Of a stretch of DNA of 64,000 nt, positions 10,894 to 18,888 are shown one piece after another (within the stretch, counting starts at the first letter, position 1; each line of letters opens with the position of its first letter). Origin of the DNA: an uncultured Burkholderiales bacterium (GTDB lineage: Bacteria > Pseudomonadota > Gammaproteobacteria > Burkholderiales > Burkholderiaceae_C); assembly GCA_945952065.1 (NCBI GenBank), contig CAMFGY010000001.1:124001-188000 (forward strand), written 5' to 3'. The position numbers and the translations under genes were made by a program. The notes below the pieces were generated by a model. It had not been told where the DNA came from, made no database searches, and was given only the letters and a program-made list of their open reading frames with translations.

Positions 10894-12096
10894 ATGCAGA
10901 CCTTGAGCGTCGTTGATCGATTGGCTGGCGTCGGACCGTTCGCAGGTGTCGGGCCCTTCGCGGGGGTCGGCCCTTTTGCTGGCGTGGGCCCCTTTGCCGG
11001 GGTGGGGCCCTTCGCGGGCGTTGGCCCCTTTGGCGGCGGCCTCAAAAACTACAGCAGTGCCGGTGACAACGAATTGGGCAGTGCCTGCTTGGTGCGCACT
11101 CAGGGTTATCTGACCCAAGGGCTGGCCGATCCCGATCCCCCGGCGCCCTGCCCGGGCTTTGATGCCGCGCCCTGGCTGCATTACGGCGCAGCGCCGCGCG
11201 CGCAGTCGCTGCTGATGGAGGCTTTGAGCGGTTTGCGGGTGCGTGCCCTGGAGAGCAGCAGCGAGACCGCCGTGCTGGAACAACTGGGCGAAGGCCCGCA
11301 AGGCCTGGCGTGGCGGCCGCTGCTCAGCATCAAGCGGCCGCCGCTGCCGTATTTCGTCGCGCAAGCGCGGCTGGTGGATGACCTGCTGCCTTTGCGCGAA
11401 GTGCGCCTGCAAGAAATCCATGCCCAGGCCAATGACGCCCTGAGCTTTTTGCTGAGTGCCTCGCAACTGCCCTGGCATCGCTTGCCACGCACCTTGGAGT
11501 TGATCGCTGCCGCACTGGCCTTGCAAATGGCGGTGCAAATGCGCTTCAAACAAATCTTGGCTTGCCCGCGGCCGCATCAAATTCGGCCCAGCTTGATGCC
11601 CATGATCGATGTGCCCAACCACGGCACATTGCCCAGCGGACATGCCGGCGAATCGCACCTGGTGGCGGCCCTGTTGATGCACCTGATGCAAAAAGCCCAG
11701 TTGCCCCCCGTGCAGACCCAGATGTTGGTGCGCATGGCGCTGCGCATTGCCGAGAACCGGGTGGTCGCCGGTGTGCATTACCCCATGGACAGCTTGGCGG
11801 GCCGCTTGCTGGGCGAGAGCGTGGCGCGCTTTGTTCTGGCCAGCGTGGGCGAAACCACGGCCGCCCCCGCGCTTTTGCAATTTGGCGGCGATGCCTTTGG
11901 CCCTGCCGCCTTGGCCCAGCCCACGGAAGCGCAGGCGCCCTGGCACAGCCCGGAATGCAAAGAGCTCGCGGCCTCCGGCGCCGACCCGCAACTGCCCCTG
12001 CTCAAAGACCTCGCCCGGCTTTGGGACCTGGTCTGCAAAGAATGGGCACTGACGCCCGGCAGCAGCAGCGCAGGCAACTCGGCCAGTGCCGCCTGA
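10894..12096 (+). CDS. Vanadium-dependent haloperoxidase / PAP2-superfamily protein with N-terminal AGVGPF repeats
   Basis: A 400-residue enzyme of the vanadium haloperoxidase/PAP2 acid phosphatase superfamily. All three active-site motifs are intact: K219-X6-R226-P, PSGH with His250, and R289-X5-His295 followed by YPMD. These residues bind vanadate in haloperoxidases or phosphate in acid phosphatases; sequence alone does not decide which. The N terminus is odd: ten residues, then six perfect copies of the hexapeptide AGVGPF and GGG, with no signal peptide. The stop overlaps the start of the subtilase gene by one base (TGATG), so the two are translationally coupled. The N-terminal repeats could be a targeting tail, an assembly motif or a modified/cleaved peptide; this is unknown. 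Confidence 0.85.
   Translation: MQTLSVVDRLAGVGPFAGVGPFAGVGPFAGVGPFAGVGPFAGVGPFGGGLKNYSSAGDNELGSACLVRTQGYLTQGLADPDPPAPCPGFDAAPWLHYGAAPRAQSLLMEALSGLRVRALESSSETAVLEQLGEGPQGLAWRPLLSIKRPPLPYFVAQARLVDDLLPLREVRLQEIHAQANDALSFLLSASQLPWHRLPRTLELIAAALALQMAVQMRFKQILACPRPHQIRPSLMPMIDVPNHGTLPSGHAGESHLVAALLMHLMQKAQLPPVQTQMLVRMALRIAENRVVAGVHYPMDSLAGRLLGESVARFVLASVGETTAAPALLQFGGDAFGPAALAQPTEAQAPWHSPECKELAASGADPQLPLLKDLARLWDLVCKEWALTPGSSSAGNSASAA
10924..11031 (+). repeat. Six in-frame 18-bp repeats encoding AGVGPF x6
   Basis: Residues 11-46 of the haloperoxidase-like protein are six exact hexapeptides. The DNA copies are not identical: the Ala codon is GCT, GCA, GCG, GCT, GCC, GCG in turn, and Gly, Val, Pro and Phe codons also vary. 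Variation confined to synonymous positions shows the peptide, not the DNA, is conserved. Confidence 0.95.
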
Positions 12097-14186
12097 TGAA
12101 GGCCCAAGCCAAGTCATTGAGCGCGCAGCCGCCCGGCCCAGTGCCCCGGCCTGCGGCGCCTGCATGGCAAGCACGCAGCCGACACAGCCTGCCCGGCGAC
12201 CCCTATTTGGACTGGGCCCTGGCCACCCAATGGCAGGGCTTTCCCACGCTAAGTGGCCCGGCTTCGCAGGCCTATCCCGCCGATGCCTGGGTGCCGCTGA
12301 TCGCGCCCAGGGGGCCGGCCTTGCAAGCCCTGCTCCGGCGCGACAAGGCGCTGCTGCGCATCAACCCCATGTGTCCGCCGGACGTGGCCTGGCTCACGCT
12401 CTGGGTTCACCGCAGCGCTGTTGAGCGGCTGCGCCAAAGCGTGCCCGGCTGCGAGTTGTCGCAGGTGTTGCCGGTGCGCTTTGAAGCGGCGCGCCCGCTC
12501 AGCCCCAAGCGCGGGCGCCCGAGCATCCCTTTGGTTCTGGGCAGCATCGACCGCGGCGGCGCCTTTTTGAACCAGGTGTTTCAAGCGCCGGGCCGGCAGG
12601 GGACCTGCCGTCTCTTGTCCTACTGGGACCAGGAATCGCTGCCCCCTTTGGAACCCGGTTCTGCGTGGCAGCTCGCACCGGCGGGCTATGGCCGCGAACT
12701 CAGCGCCTCGGCACTGCAGGCCTTGCATCAACGCAGCCAACACCGGCCCGATGCGGAGGCGGCGATCTATCAGGAATTGGGCCTGCCGGAGCTGCTGCGC
12801 GCCGCAGCCTGCAATCAGCCCGACCACGCCACCCATGTGCTCGACACCCTGGCCGGTCTGCCCGCCAGCCGCCGCAACCCCGCCAATGCCAAGCCCGAGC
12901 AGCTGGATGCTGCCGCCCACGCCCCGCTGGTGATGGTCTCCGTGCCCGGTAGCTTGGAAGGCCAAACCACCGGTGCCGCCTGCGTGGCGCAAATTCTCGA
13001 CGGCCTGCATCACATCCTGCACCAAGCCCAGGCCCACGCCCCCGAAGCGGCCGTGGTGGTGAACATCAGCCTGGGCGCCTTGGGCGGCCCGCACGATGGC
13101 AGCTCGGCCCTGGAGCAAGCGATTGACGACTTGATGCGCAAACGTCCGCGGCTCTTGGTCGTGTTTGCCGCCGGCAACAGTGGCGGCGATCTGCTGCTGG
13201 ACCCCACCTGCGGCACCAATGCGGCCGGGTCGCTGGCGGCAGGTCAAAGCGCCCAGCTGACCTGGCGCTTGCAACCCGGCGATCCCACCGACAGCTTTTT
13301 GGAGCTCTGGTGGAAGGCCTCCACAAGGCCTGTTGGCACTCGGGCGCAGCCAAGCAAAACCGCCCAGGCCTTGCAACTGCGCGTCGTGGCGCCCTTTCGC
13401 TCGGCCTGGCTGCAGCCGGGGCAACAGCTGGATTTGACCCTGGGCCGGCGCCTGCTCGGCCGCCTGCACCTGCAGGCCTTGGACGCCGAGCGCGGCCGCG
13501 CTCAGCTGTCCTTGGCGCCGGTGCGGGGCGAGCGCGGCGGCCTGCCCGCCGGGCGTTGGCTGCTGGAGCTGCGCAATGCCGGCCAGCACGCCTTGCAGAT
13601 CGAAGCGCGCATCCAGGGCGATTTGCCGCGCTGGACCGACCCCGCCCCGGTGCAGTCGGTGCTGGTCGAAGCGCAAGGCCTGCAGCTGGGCGGCGCCGGC
13701 AGCCTCAACGGTTTGGCCACCGGCCAGCTGCCCTTGCTGGTGGGGGCGGCCCACGCCGACGATGAGCGGGACTCGCTCTACAGCGCCCGCCTCTCACCCA
13801 CAGATCGCCGCCACCGGCTGGTGCGTGCCGTGGCGGACGAAGGGCCTTTGGCCTATGGCTTGATTGCCGCCGGAGTGCTCTCAGGCAGCCAGGCCCGCAT
13901 GGGCGGCACCAGTGTGGCCGCCCCGGTCGCCGCCCGCCACTGGGCAAATCGGCTGGCCCGTGGCGGGCAAGCGCCACGCCCCGAAGATTGGCTGGAATTT
14001 CTGAGCAAGCAGCCGCAGGCCCGCAAGCCGCCCACTGCACAGCGCATAAAAGCGAACTTCACGAAAGCGAACTTCACAAAAGCGAGTTTCCCGGTGCTGC
14101 GCCCTCAAGCGCCAGCCACTGCAAAGCGAGCCCTGGCAGGCAAGTCGCAACAATCAGCCCCTTCCCGCGTGCGTACGCACCGCTGA
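12096..14186 (+). CDS. S8-family subtilisin-like serine protease, coupled to the haloperoxidase-like gene
   Basis: A 696-residue subtilase. Catalytic residues can be placed: Asp152 in LGSIDRGG, His244 in DHATHV, oxyanion Asn361 in AAGNSGGD and Ser606 in GGTSVAAPVAARHW. The Asp-His spacing (92) is long because of an insertion, and a beta-rich insert of about 220 residues lies between Asn361 and Ser606. I see no N-terminal signal peptide, so it may be cytoplasmic, like cyanobactin-type proteases, or use another export route. The C-terminal tail is basic and contains KANFT-KANFT-KASF. The start ATG 12096 overlaps the preceding stop. Coupling to an enzyme with a repeat peptide invites the idea that the protease processes it; that is inference. 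Confidence 0.87.
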   Translation: MKAQAKSLSAQPPGPVPRPAAPAWQARSRHSLPGDPYLDWALATQWQGFPTLSGPASQAYPADAWVPLIAPRGPALQALLRRDKALLRINPMCPPDVAWLTLWVHRSAVERLRQSVPGCELSQVLPVRFEAARPLSPKRGRPSIPLVLGSIDRGGAFLNQVFQAPGRQGTCRLLSYWDQESLPPLEPGSAWQLAPAGYGRELSASALQALHQRSQHRPDAEAAIYQELGLPELLRAAACNQPDHATHVLDTLAGLPASRRNPANAKPEQLDAAAHAPLVMVSVPGSLEGQTTGAACVAQILDGLHHILHQAQAHAPEAAVVVNISLGALGGPHDGSSALEQAIDDLMRKRPRLLVVFAAGNSGGDLLLDPTCGTNAAGSLAAGQSAQLTWRLQPGDPTDSFLELWWKASTRPVGTRAQPSKTAQALQLRVVAPFRSAWLQPGQQLDLTLGRRLLGRLHLQALDAERGRAQLSLAPVRGERGGLPAGRWLLELRNAGQHALQIEARIQGDLPRWTDPAPVQSVLVEAQGLQLGGAGSLNGLATGQLPLLVGAAHADDERDSLYSARLSPTDRRHRLVRAVADEGPLAYGLIAAGVLSGSQARMGGTSVAAPVAARHWANRLARGGQAPRPEDWLEFLSKQPQARKPPTAQRIKANFTKANFTKASFPVLRPQAPATAKRALAGKSQQSAPSRVRTHR

Positions 14187-14216
14187 GCCCTTGGCGGCTG
14201 TGCGATACGCTTGCTC

Positions 14217-14236
14217 AAATGACATCAATGTCATTT
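14217..14236. promoter_or_regulatory. CusR-like palindrome upstream of the response regulator (box 1)
   Basis: A perfect 8-bp inverted repeat around four bases (AAATGACA-TCAA-TGTCATTT), 86 bases before the response-regulator start. It matches the E. coli CusR-box pattern AAATGACA-N4-TGTCATTT. It is flanked by a direct repeat TGCGATACGC at 14201 and 14266. Autoregulation of the two-component operon is inferred. Confidence 0.75.
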
Positions 14237-14321
14237 GCAGCCCGAAGAATGCCTCTCCAATCGCTTGCGATACGCCCCGCGCGCGCGTGCTGCGGCGCCC
14301 CCCTGTCAGCCCTGAATCACC

Positions 14322-15014
14322 GTGAACATTTTGTTGATTGAAGATGAGAGCCAGATTGCCGACTTCGTCTGCAGCGGATTGCGCAGCCGCGGCTTTGAGG
14401 TCCAGCATTGCGAGAATGGCCAACAGGGCTATGAGTTGGCCTTGAAGGGAGGCTTTGATGCCATCGTGCTCGATTTGATGCTGCCAGGCCGTGATGGGCT
14501 GGACGTCTTGAAGGGTTTGCGCGCCCAGGATGTACAGACGCCGGTGATCTTGCTGACCGCTCGCAATGAGCTCGGCGACCGCTTGACCGGCCTCGGCCTT
14601 GGCGCTGATGACTATTTGGCCAAACCGTTTTTCGTCGAAGAACTCGCGGCGCGAATCCAGGCTTTGTTGCGACGTCTTTCGGGCGAACGACAAAACCATT
14701 TGCAGGTGGGCCCGGTCTTGTTGGATCGCATCGAACGCAGCGCCAAGGTGTCGGGCCAATTGATTGAGCTGACGACCCGGGAGTTCAAGCTGCTGGAGTA
14801 CCTGATGCGCTCAGCGGGTCAGGTGTTCACCCGCGCACAAATTCTTGAACATGTGTGGGGCTATGACTTCGACCCCAGCACCAATGTGGTGGATGTATGC
14901 ATCAAGCGGATTCGCGCCAAACTGGCCTCCGGTGAGGTCGGTGACGCAGCGGCAACGCCCCAGTGCATTGAATCCGTGCGCGGCACCGGCTACCGGTTCA
15001 GGGTCGAGCCGTGA
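14322..15014 (+). CDS. OmpR-family response regulator (CusR/CopR-like)
   Basis: A 230-residue response regulator with an N-terminal receiver domain (acidic ED pair, phosphoacceptor Asp51 in LDLMLPG, Lys in KPF) and a C-terminal winged helix (TTREFKLLEYLM, then TNVVDVCIKRIRAKL and GTGYRF). The winged helix most resembles CusR/CopR/IrlR-type metal-response regulators. It begins at GTG 14322 and its stop overlaps the kinase start. The upstream palindrome fits a CusR-type operator, and copies of it occur before the YHYH and phosphoesterase operons, so this regulator probably controls the whole 14-27 kb block. The inducing signal cannot be read from the sequence. Confidence 0.93.
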   Translation: MNILLIEDESQIADFVCSGLRSRGFEVQHCENGQQGYELALKGGFDAIVLDLMLPGRDGLDVLKGLRAQDVQTPVILLTARNELGDRLTGLGLGADDYLAKPFFVEELAARIQALLRRLSGERQNHLQVGPVLLDRIERSAKVSGQLIELTTREFKLLEYLMRSAGQVFTRAQILEHVWGYDFDPSTNVVDVCIKRIRAKLASGEVGDAAATPQCIESVRGTGYRFRVEP

Positions 15015-16492
15015 AGCAGCAAGCGAGTGCCTCGCCCAACACGGCCTTCAGCTTTCGATTGCGATTGTTCCTTGGGGCGAGCGCGCTGACTGTGACGGTG
15101 CTCGCTGTGGTGTTGACCATGGCATGGCGCGAAGTGTTGGAGTATGAGGTCTCTCGCTTAGACGAACGCCTTTGCATGGAGGCCCGGCGCGTGGCCGAAC
15201 AAAGCTTGAGGGGTCAGGGAGAAGACCCGAATCGCCTGGCGGACGACATCGCGCAAAAACTGCATCTGGACAACGTCGCGCAGTTGCGCTTGCGGGTCGA
15301 GCCAACGCGGGCAGAAGCGACACCGGGGGCCGCAGCAGCGGGCGCTGCGCACGCGACCTCGTTCGAATGGCCTTCAACACCCAACTGGCAAGACGAAGCC
15401 GGTTCAACGGAGAACCGAGCGCGTCCGGGCCGAGCCGACGACCCGCGCGGGCGTTGCCAGCTGGCGGGCTCGTCGGTGGCCGCGCACGACTGGCGCATTG
15501 CGCGTGTGCAAACCCAGCAAGGCAAGGCTTGGTTGGCCGCGGACCTGGACGCCTTGAGAGCCGATGTGCAAGCGGCTTTGCAACGCGCTTTGTGGGGCGT
15601 GCTGCCACTTGCCTTGGGTTTGAGTGCCTTGAGTGCTTGGTTAATTGCGGCGATGACGATGCGCCCGCTGGTTCGCCTGCAAGAAGCCATGCGGCGCTTG
15701 AGTCCGCGCGATTGGGGGCAACGGCTTTCGAGTCATGGGCAAGACCGCGAATTCCAAGCGCTCATCTCGACCTACAACACGATGCTGGACCGGCTGGAAC
15801 GCAGCTTCAATCAGGCCTCGAGGTTTTCCTCTGATGCGGCGCATGAACTCCGCACCCCGCTGACGATTCTGCAAGGACGCCTGGAGCAAGCGATCCAGGC
15901 CTCGGACCGCCGCGCGGTGCAAGTCGAGTTGGGCAGCATCCTCGATGAAGTGGCCCGTCTATCCGGCATCACGCGCAAGCTCTTGATGTTGTCGCAGGCC
16001 GACGCCGGCAAGCTGGCGCTGCACCTGGGTGAACTGGATCTTTCCGAGCTCTTGCAAGACCTGCTGGCCGATGCGCAAATGATCGCGGGCGAAGGCCGAA
16101 AGATCGTCAGCCATATTGAGCCGGGCCTGCGCTTGCAAGCCGACGAAATTTTGCTGCGCCAAGCCCTCAACAATTTGCTGAGCAATGCCTTGCGCTATGG
16201 CCTGCCGCAAGGGCGACTGGAAATCATGGCCCGTCAAACCCCAAACAAAAACGGCCAAGGCTGGCTGGAACTCATCTTTGCGAATGACAGCGAGCCCCTG
16301 GGCGCCGAGCAGCGCGCCCACTTCTTTGAGCGCTTTTACCGCGCCGATGGCGCCCACAGTCGGCGCATCGATGGCACCGGTCTGGGACTGGGGCTGGCGC
16401 GGGAAATTGCACGAGCCCATGGCGGCGACTTGCAATTGCAAGCGCTGGAGCGCGAAGACTGGGTGGCTTTGCAATTGACGCTGCCCGCTTGA
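15011..16492 (+). CDS. Membrane sensor histidine kinase, partner of the CusR-like regulator
   Basis: A 493-residue sensor kinase starting at GTG 15011 (4-base overlap with the regulator). One membrane helix spans about residues 15-38 and a second about 195-220, bracketing a periplasmic domain of roughly 155 residues with a variable Ala/Arg-rich middle. HAMP-like and HisKA segments follow; the phosphorylated His is His278 in SSDAAHELRTPLT. The ATPase domain has N-box NNLLSNALRYG and G-box GTGLGLGLAREIARAHGG. The periplasmic part shows no His- or Met-rich metal site, so a metal signal suggested by the operator type is unproven. Confidence 0.93.
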   Translation: MKQQASASPNTAFSFRLRLFLGASALTVTVLAVVLTMAWREVLEYEVSRLDERLCMEARRVAEQSLRGQGEDPNRLADDIAQKLHLDNVAQLRLRVEPTRAEATPGAAAAGAAHATSFEWPSTPNWQDEAGSTENRARPGRADDPRGRCQLAGSSVAAHDWRIARVQTQQGKAWLAADLDALRADVQAALQRALWGVLPLALGLSALSAWLIAAMTMRPLVRLQEAMRRLSPRDWGQRLSSHGQDREFQALISTYNTMLDRLERSFNQASRFSSDAAHELRTPLTILQGRLEQAIQASDRRAVQVELGSILDEVARLSGITRKLLMLSQADAGKLALHLGELDLSELLQDLLADAQMIAGEGRKIVSHIEPGLRLQADEILLRQALNNLLSNALRYGLPQGRLEIMARQTPNKNGQGWLELIFANDSEPLGAEQRAHFFERFYRADGAHSRRIDGTGLGLGLAREIARAHGGDLQLQALEREDWVALQLTLPA

Positions 16493-16522
16493 ACTATCAG
16501 CGCAAGGCCTGGCGCGCCATCG

Positions 16523-16566
16523 AATGACGAAAGCGTCATTTTCCGGCCCGGGTGCAGCCCTAGTAT
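16523..16566 (+). promoter_or_regulatory. CusR-like palindrome plus probable -10 before the YHYH operon (box 2)
   Basis: A 7-bp perfect inverted repeat with four central bases (AATGACG-AAAG-CGTCATT, 16523-16540), the same ATGAC-N6-GTCAT spacing as box 1. It is followed by GCCCGGG (16546) and CCTAGTAT (16559), elements repeated in nearly the same order and spacing after box 4. The AGTAT segment could be the -10 of an activated promoter whose -35 region overlaps the box. Confidence 0.7.
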
Positions 16567-16618
16567 TCAAACCAGACGCCCTGCGGGGCCCGCTGCAACA
16601 CCACCAGGAGCCCGATCG

Positions 16619-18232
16619 ATGGACCAGCCTCCGCCCCCCAACTCAGCCTTGCCGGCGATATCTCCCCTTTGCCCGTCGCTGTTGGCCGCCATGGGCTTGA
16701 GCGCAGCGCTGCTCAGTGCATGCGGCGGCGGAGGCGCACAGGCGCCAGCGCCAGCACCAGCACCAGCACCCGCACCCGCACCCGCACCAGCACCCGCGCC
16801 GAGCGGCTTCAGCCTCAGCAGCACAATCGCAGCCGAAGGGGGCAGCATGCCCGCCGACTACAGTTGTGACGGCCCTGGATCGTCGCCGCCGCTGAGCTGG
16901 AGCAATCTGCCCACGGGCACGCAGTCCTTGGCCCTGTTGATGAGCACCTTGCCCGGCGACGGCAGCACCAAGTACAACTGGGTGCTCTACAACATTCCGC
17001 TCTCACGCAGTGCTTTGCCCAGAGACAGCTTTGGCATCGGCACCCTGGGAGTCGGCAGCGACGGGCCCATGAAGGCCTATCAGCCGCCTTGCTCGCAAGG
17101 CCCCGGCGCCAAAACCTACACCTTCACCCTGTTTGCTTTGTCGGCCGCGCCGATGCTGAGTGTCAGCCCGGTCACAGGGGCGGCGCTCGCGGCCGCTATG
17201 GCGCCGCTCACCCTCGGTACGGCCAGTCTGAATCTGAGCTACACACGCAGCAGCACATCGGCTGCGAATGGCGTCAACTGCGGGTATGTGCGCGCCTCGG
17301 TGACGGCATCAAACAGCGGGCTGGCAGGGGTCGCTTGCGACAACAGCTATGCCTACGTCAGCAGCGATGGCCTGGCCACGCATCGCATGATGGACGGCAT
17401 CACCGCCACCAATCTGCAGGTACCCACGGCACAAAACTTCTTCGGCAGCAATGCCTGGAAGATCCCTTTGAACCCGACCCTAGCCAGCAGCACCACCAGC
17501 GCCGTGGACGGGCCGATCGGCATTGCCATCAATGGGGTGCCCATCTTCAACCCCTGCAAACAGGGCGGCTGCCAAAACGGCGATACCAAGGCGCTGGGGG
17601 AACTGGACGTTTGCAATGGCCATGCCGGCCGGGCCGACGATTACCACTATCACGCAGCCCCCACCTGCCTGATGGCCGGCAAGCCCAGCAACTACTGGGA
17701 CACCCACCCACTGGGCTGGGCGCTCGATGGCTTTGCGATCTTCGGCTACAACAACCAAGACGGCACGGTGGCCACGCGCGACAGCATTTGCGGCGGCAAC
17801 AGCGCCGCCGTCAGCAATGCACCGCAGGGCTACAGCTACCATGTGAGCGATGTCTCGCCCTATGTCTTGAGCTGCTTCCGCGGCAGCCCCAGCCCCGACC
17901 TGGCGGGCCAAAGCGCCAAGTACTCACCGATGCGCCAGCCCCCGGTGACGCCGTTTGCGGTGTCGGCGATGACGCTGAGCACCGACAGCAGCGACGGCTA
18001 CCAAGTGCTGCAGTTCAGCAGCAACCGCAGTTTCAGCAGCACCGAGACCGGCAGCGACAGCTACAACAACCCTGCTGGCAGCTACAAGATCCGCTACAAA
18101 GCGCTCACCGGTGCGGCCCTGGAGGCACTGCTGGCCCAAAACGCCCACAAAGGCAAATCGGCCTGCTGGCACTTCCAGTTCAGCACCACGGCCGGCGTCA
18201 GCACACAGCCCGAGATCGACTACTGCCGATGA
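16619..18232 (+). CDS. PEBP-like / YHYH-domain lipoprotein
   Basis: A 537-residue secreted lipoprotein. The signal ends at Cys35 (lipobox ALLSAC), then comes an Ala-Pro repeat stalk of about 20 residues. Residues 62-190 resemble the PEBP/YbhB (Raf-kinase-inhibitor-like) fold: the GSSPPLSWSNLP and YNWVLYNIP motifs are typical. Residues about 240-450 form a YHYH domain, a poorly characterised bacterial family named for its motif; YHYH is at 342-345 in DDYHYHAAPTCL, and HPLGWALDGFAIFGY follows. The His/Asp cluster looks suited to metal binding, but no function is established. It leads an operon with two further secreted proteins, downstream of box 2. Confidence 0.88.
   Translation: MDQPPPPNSALPAISPLCPSLLAAMGLSAALLSACGGGGAQAPAPAPAPAPAPAPAPAPAPSGFSLSSTIAAEGGSMPADYSCDGPGSSPPLSWSNLPTGTQSLALLMSTLPGDGSTKYNWVLYNIPLSRSALPRDSFGIGTLGVGSDGPMKAYQPPCSQGPGAKTYTFTLFALSAAPMLSVSPVTGAALAAAMAPLTLGTASLNLSYTRSSTSAANGVNCGYVRASVTASNSGLAGVACDNSYAYVSSDGLATHRMMDGITATNLQVPTAQNFFGSNAWKIPLNPTLASSTTSAVDGPIGIAINGVPIFNPCKQGGCQNGDTKALGELDVCNGHAGRADDYHYHAAPTCLMAGKPSNYWDTHPLGWALDGFAIFGYNNQDGTVATRDSICGGNSAAVSNAPQGYSYHVSDVSPYVLSCFRGSPSPDLAGQSAKYSPMRQPPVTPFAVSAMTLSTDSSDGYQVLQFSSNRSFSSTETGSDSYNNPAGSYKIRYKALTGAALEALLAQNAHKGKSACWHFQFSTTAGVSTQPEIDYCR
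16743..16800 (+). repeat. Hexanucleotide repeat encoding an Ala-Pro stalk
   Basis: Imperfect tandem GC(C/A)CC(A/C)-type hexamers giving an (AP)n linker directly after the lipidated Cys of the YHYH protein. Unit length of six keeps reading frame on slippage, so stalk length could vary between strains. Confidence 0.85.
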
Positions 18233-18864
18233 GCTCACCCATGCCGAACACCCTCAAAGCACTTTGCGCAGCCGCCCTGCTGTCTGCGGCTGCGCTGCTG
18301 CCGCTGCAAGCCCATGAACTGCCGGCCAATCGCCTGACCCTGATACAGCGCGACGCCGGGCATCTGAGCCTGAACTTTGTGCTCGACTACCCGGCGGCCC
18401 TGCACCGCGCCTTGGCGGCAAAGCAAAGCGATGCCGAGTTCTTGGCGCTGAGCGCCAGCCTTCCCTTGCCCGAACTCGAGCTGATGCTGGCGAAGGCCCA
18501 AGCCCAGTTCCAAATGGAAACCCAGCTGCGGGTGGTGAGCGAAGCCAAGAATGCGGCACCCGCGAGAATCAGCTGGCGCTGGCCCAGCGCAGCTCGCGTT
18601 CAACAGCTGTTGCAGCAGCGTGTAATGGAAGGCTTGACCCGGAGCCCAGGCCTTGGCGGCCCCTCGGGGCGGCCCAGCCATGCCCATCCCGAAGTGCTGG
18701 AGATTCAAGCCGAGTGCGTGTGGTCAGCGGGCTTGAGGCCCGCGGCCACCGAGCTGCAGGTTCAGCTCCCTGCGGCTTTTGAGCGGGTGCTGCTGGTGTC
18801 CTACCGCCCGCGCCAGACTTGGCTGGAGCCAGGAGAATCAGCCAAGACCGTGATGATTCCCTGA
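18229..18864 (+). CDS. Secreted protein of unknown function
   Basis: A 211-residue protein with a clear Sec signal peptide (LKALCAAALLSAAALLPLQAHE), probably cleaved after QA. ATG 18229 overlaps the YHYH stop (ATGA); ATG 18241 is a possible alternative. The mature part has alternating hydrophobic strands, a long Gln/Ala-rich amphipathic helix around residues 75-100 and a single Cys (AECVW). I do not recognise a family. Its tight coupling to the YHYH gene and position under the CusR-like box suggest it acts with the YHYH protein in the periplasm or at the surface. Confidence 0.78.
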   Translation: MSSPMPNTLKALCAAALLSAAALLPLQAHELPANRLTLIQRDAGHLSLNFVLDYPAALHRALAAKQSDAEFLALSASLPLPELELMLAKAQAQFQMETQLRVVSEAKNAAPARISWRWPSAARVQQLLQQRVMEGLTRSPGLGGPSGRPSHAHPEVLEIQAECVWSAGLRPAATELQVQLPAAFERVLLVSYRPRQTWLEPGESAKTVMIP

Positions 18865-18888
18865 TTCCGCCGACACCCACGCCTCGCC

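Noticed and set aside
10924-11031. Repeats considered as a CRISPR array or transposon end
   Set aside because: Units are 18 bases without spacers, in frame and with synonymous variation, so they are coding repeats.
10612-12174. A 520-codon frame antisense to the haloperoxidase-like gene with a PTPAKG repeat
   Set aside because: The repeat is just the complement of the AGVGPF tract and the sense strand has all three active-site motifs.
17089-18864. A 591-codon frame running through the YHYH gene into the next gene
   Set aside because: Only the part after ATG 18229 is real (signal peptide present); the upstream part is an out-of-frame reading of the YHYH gene.
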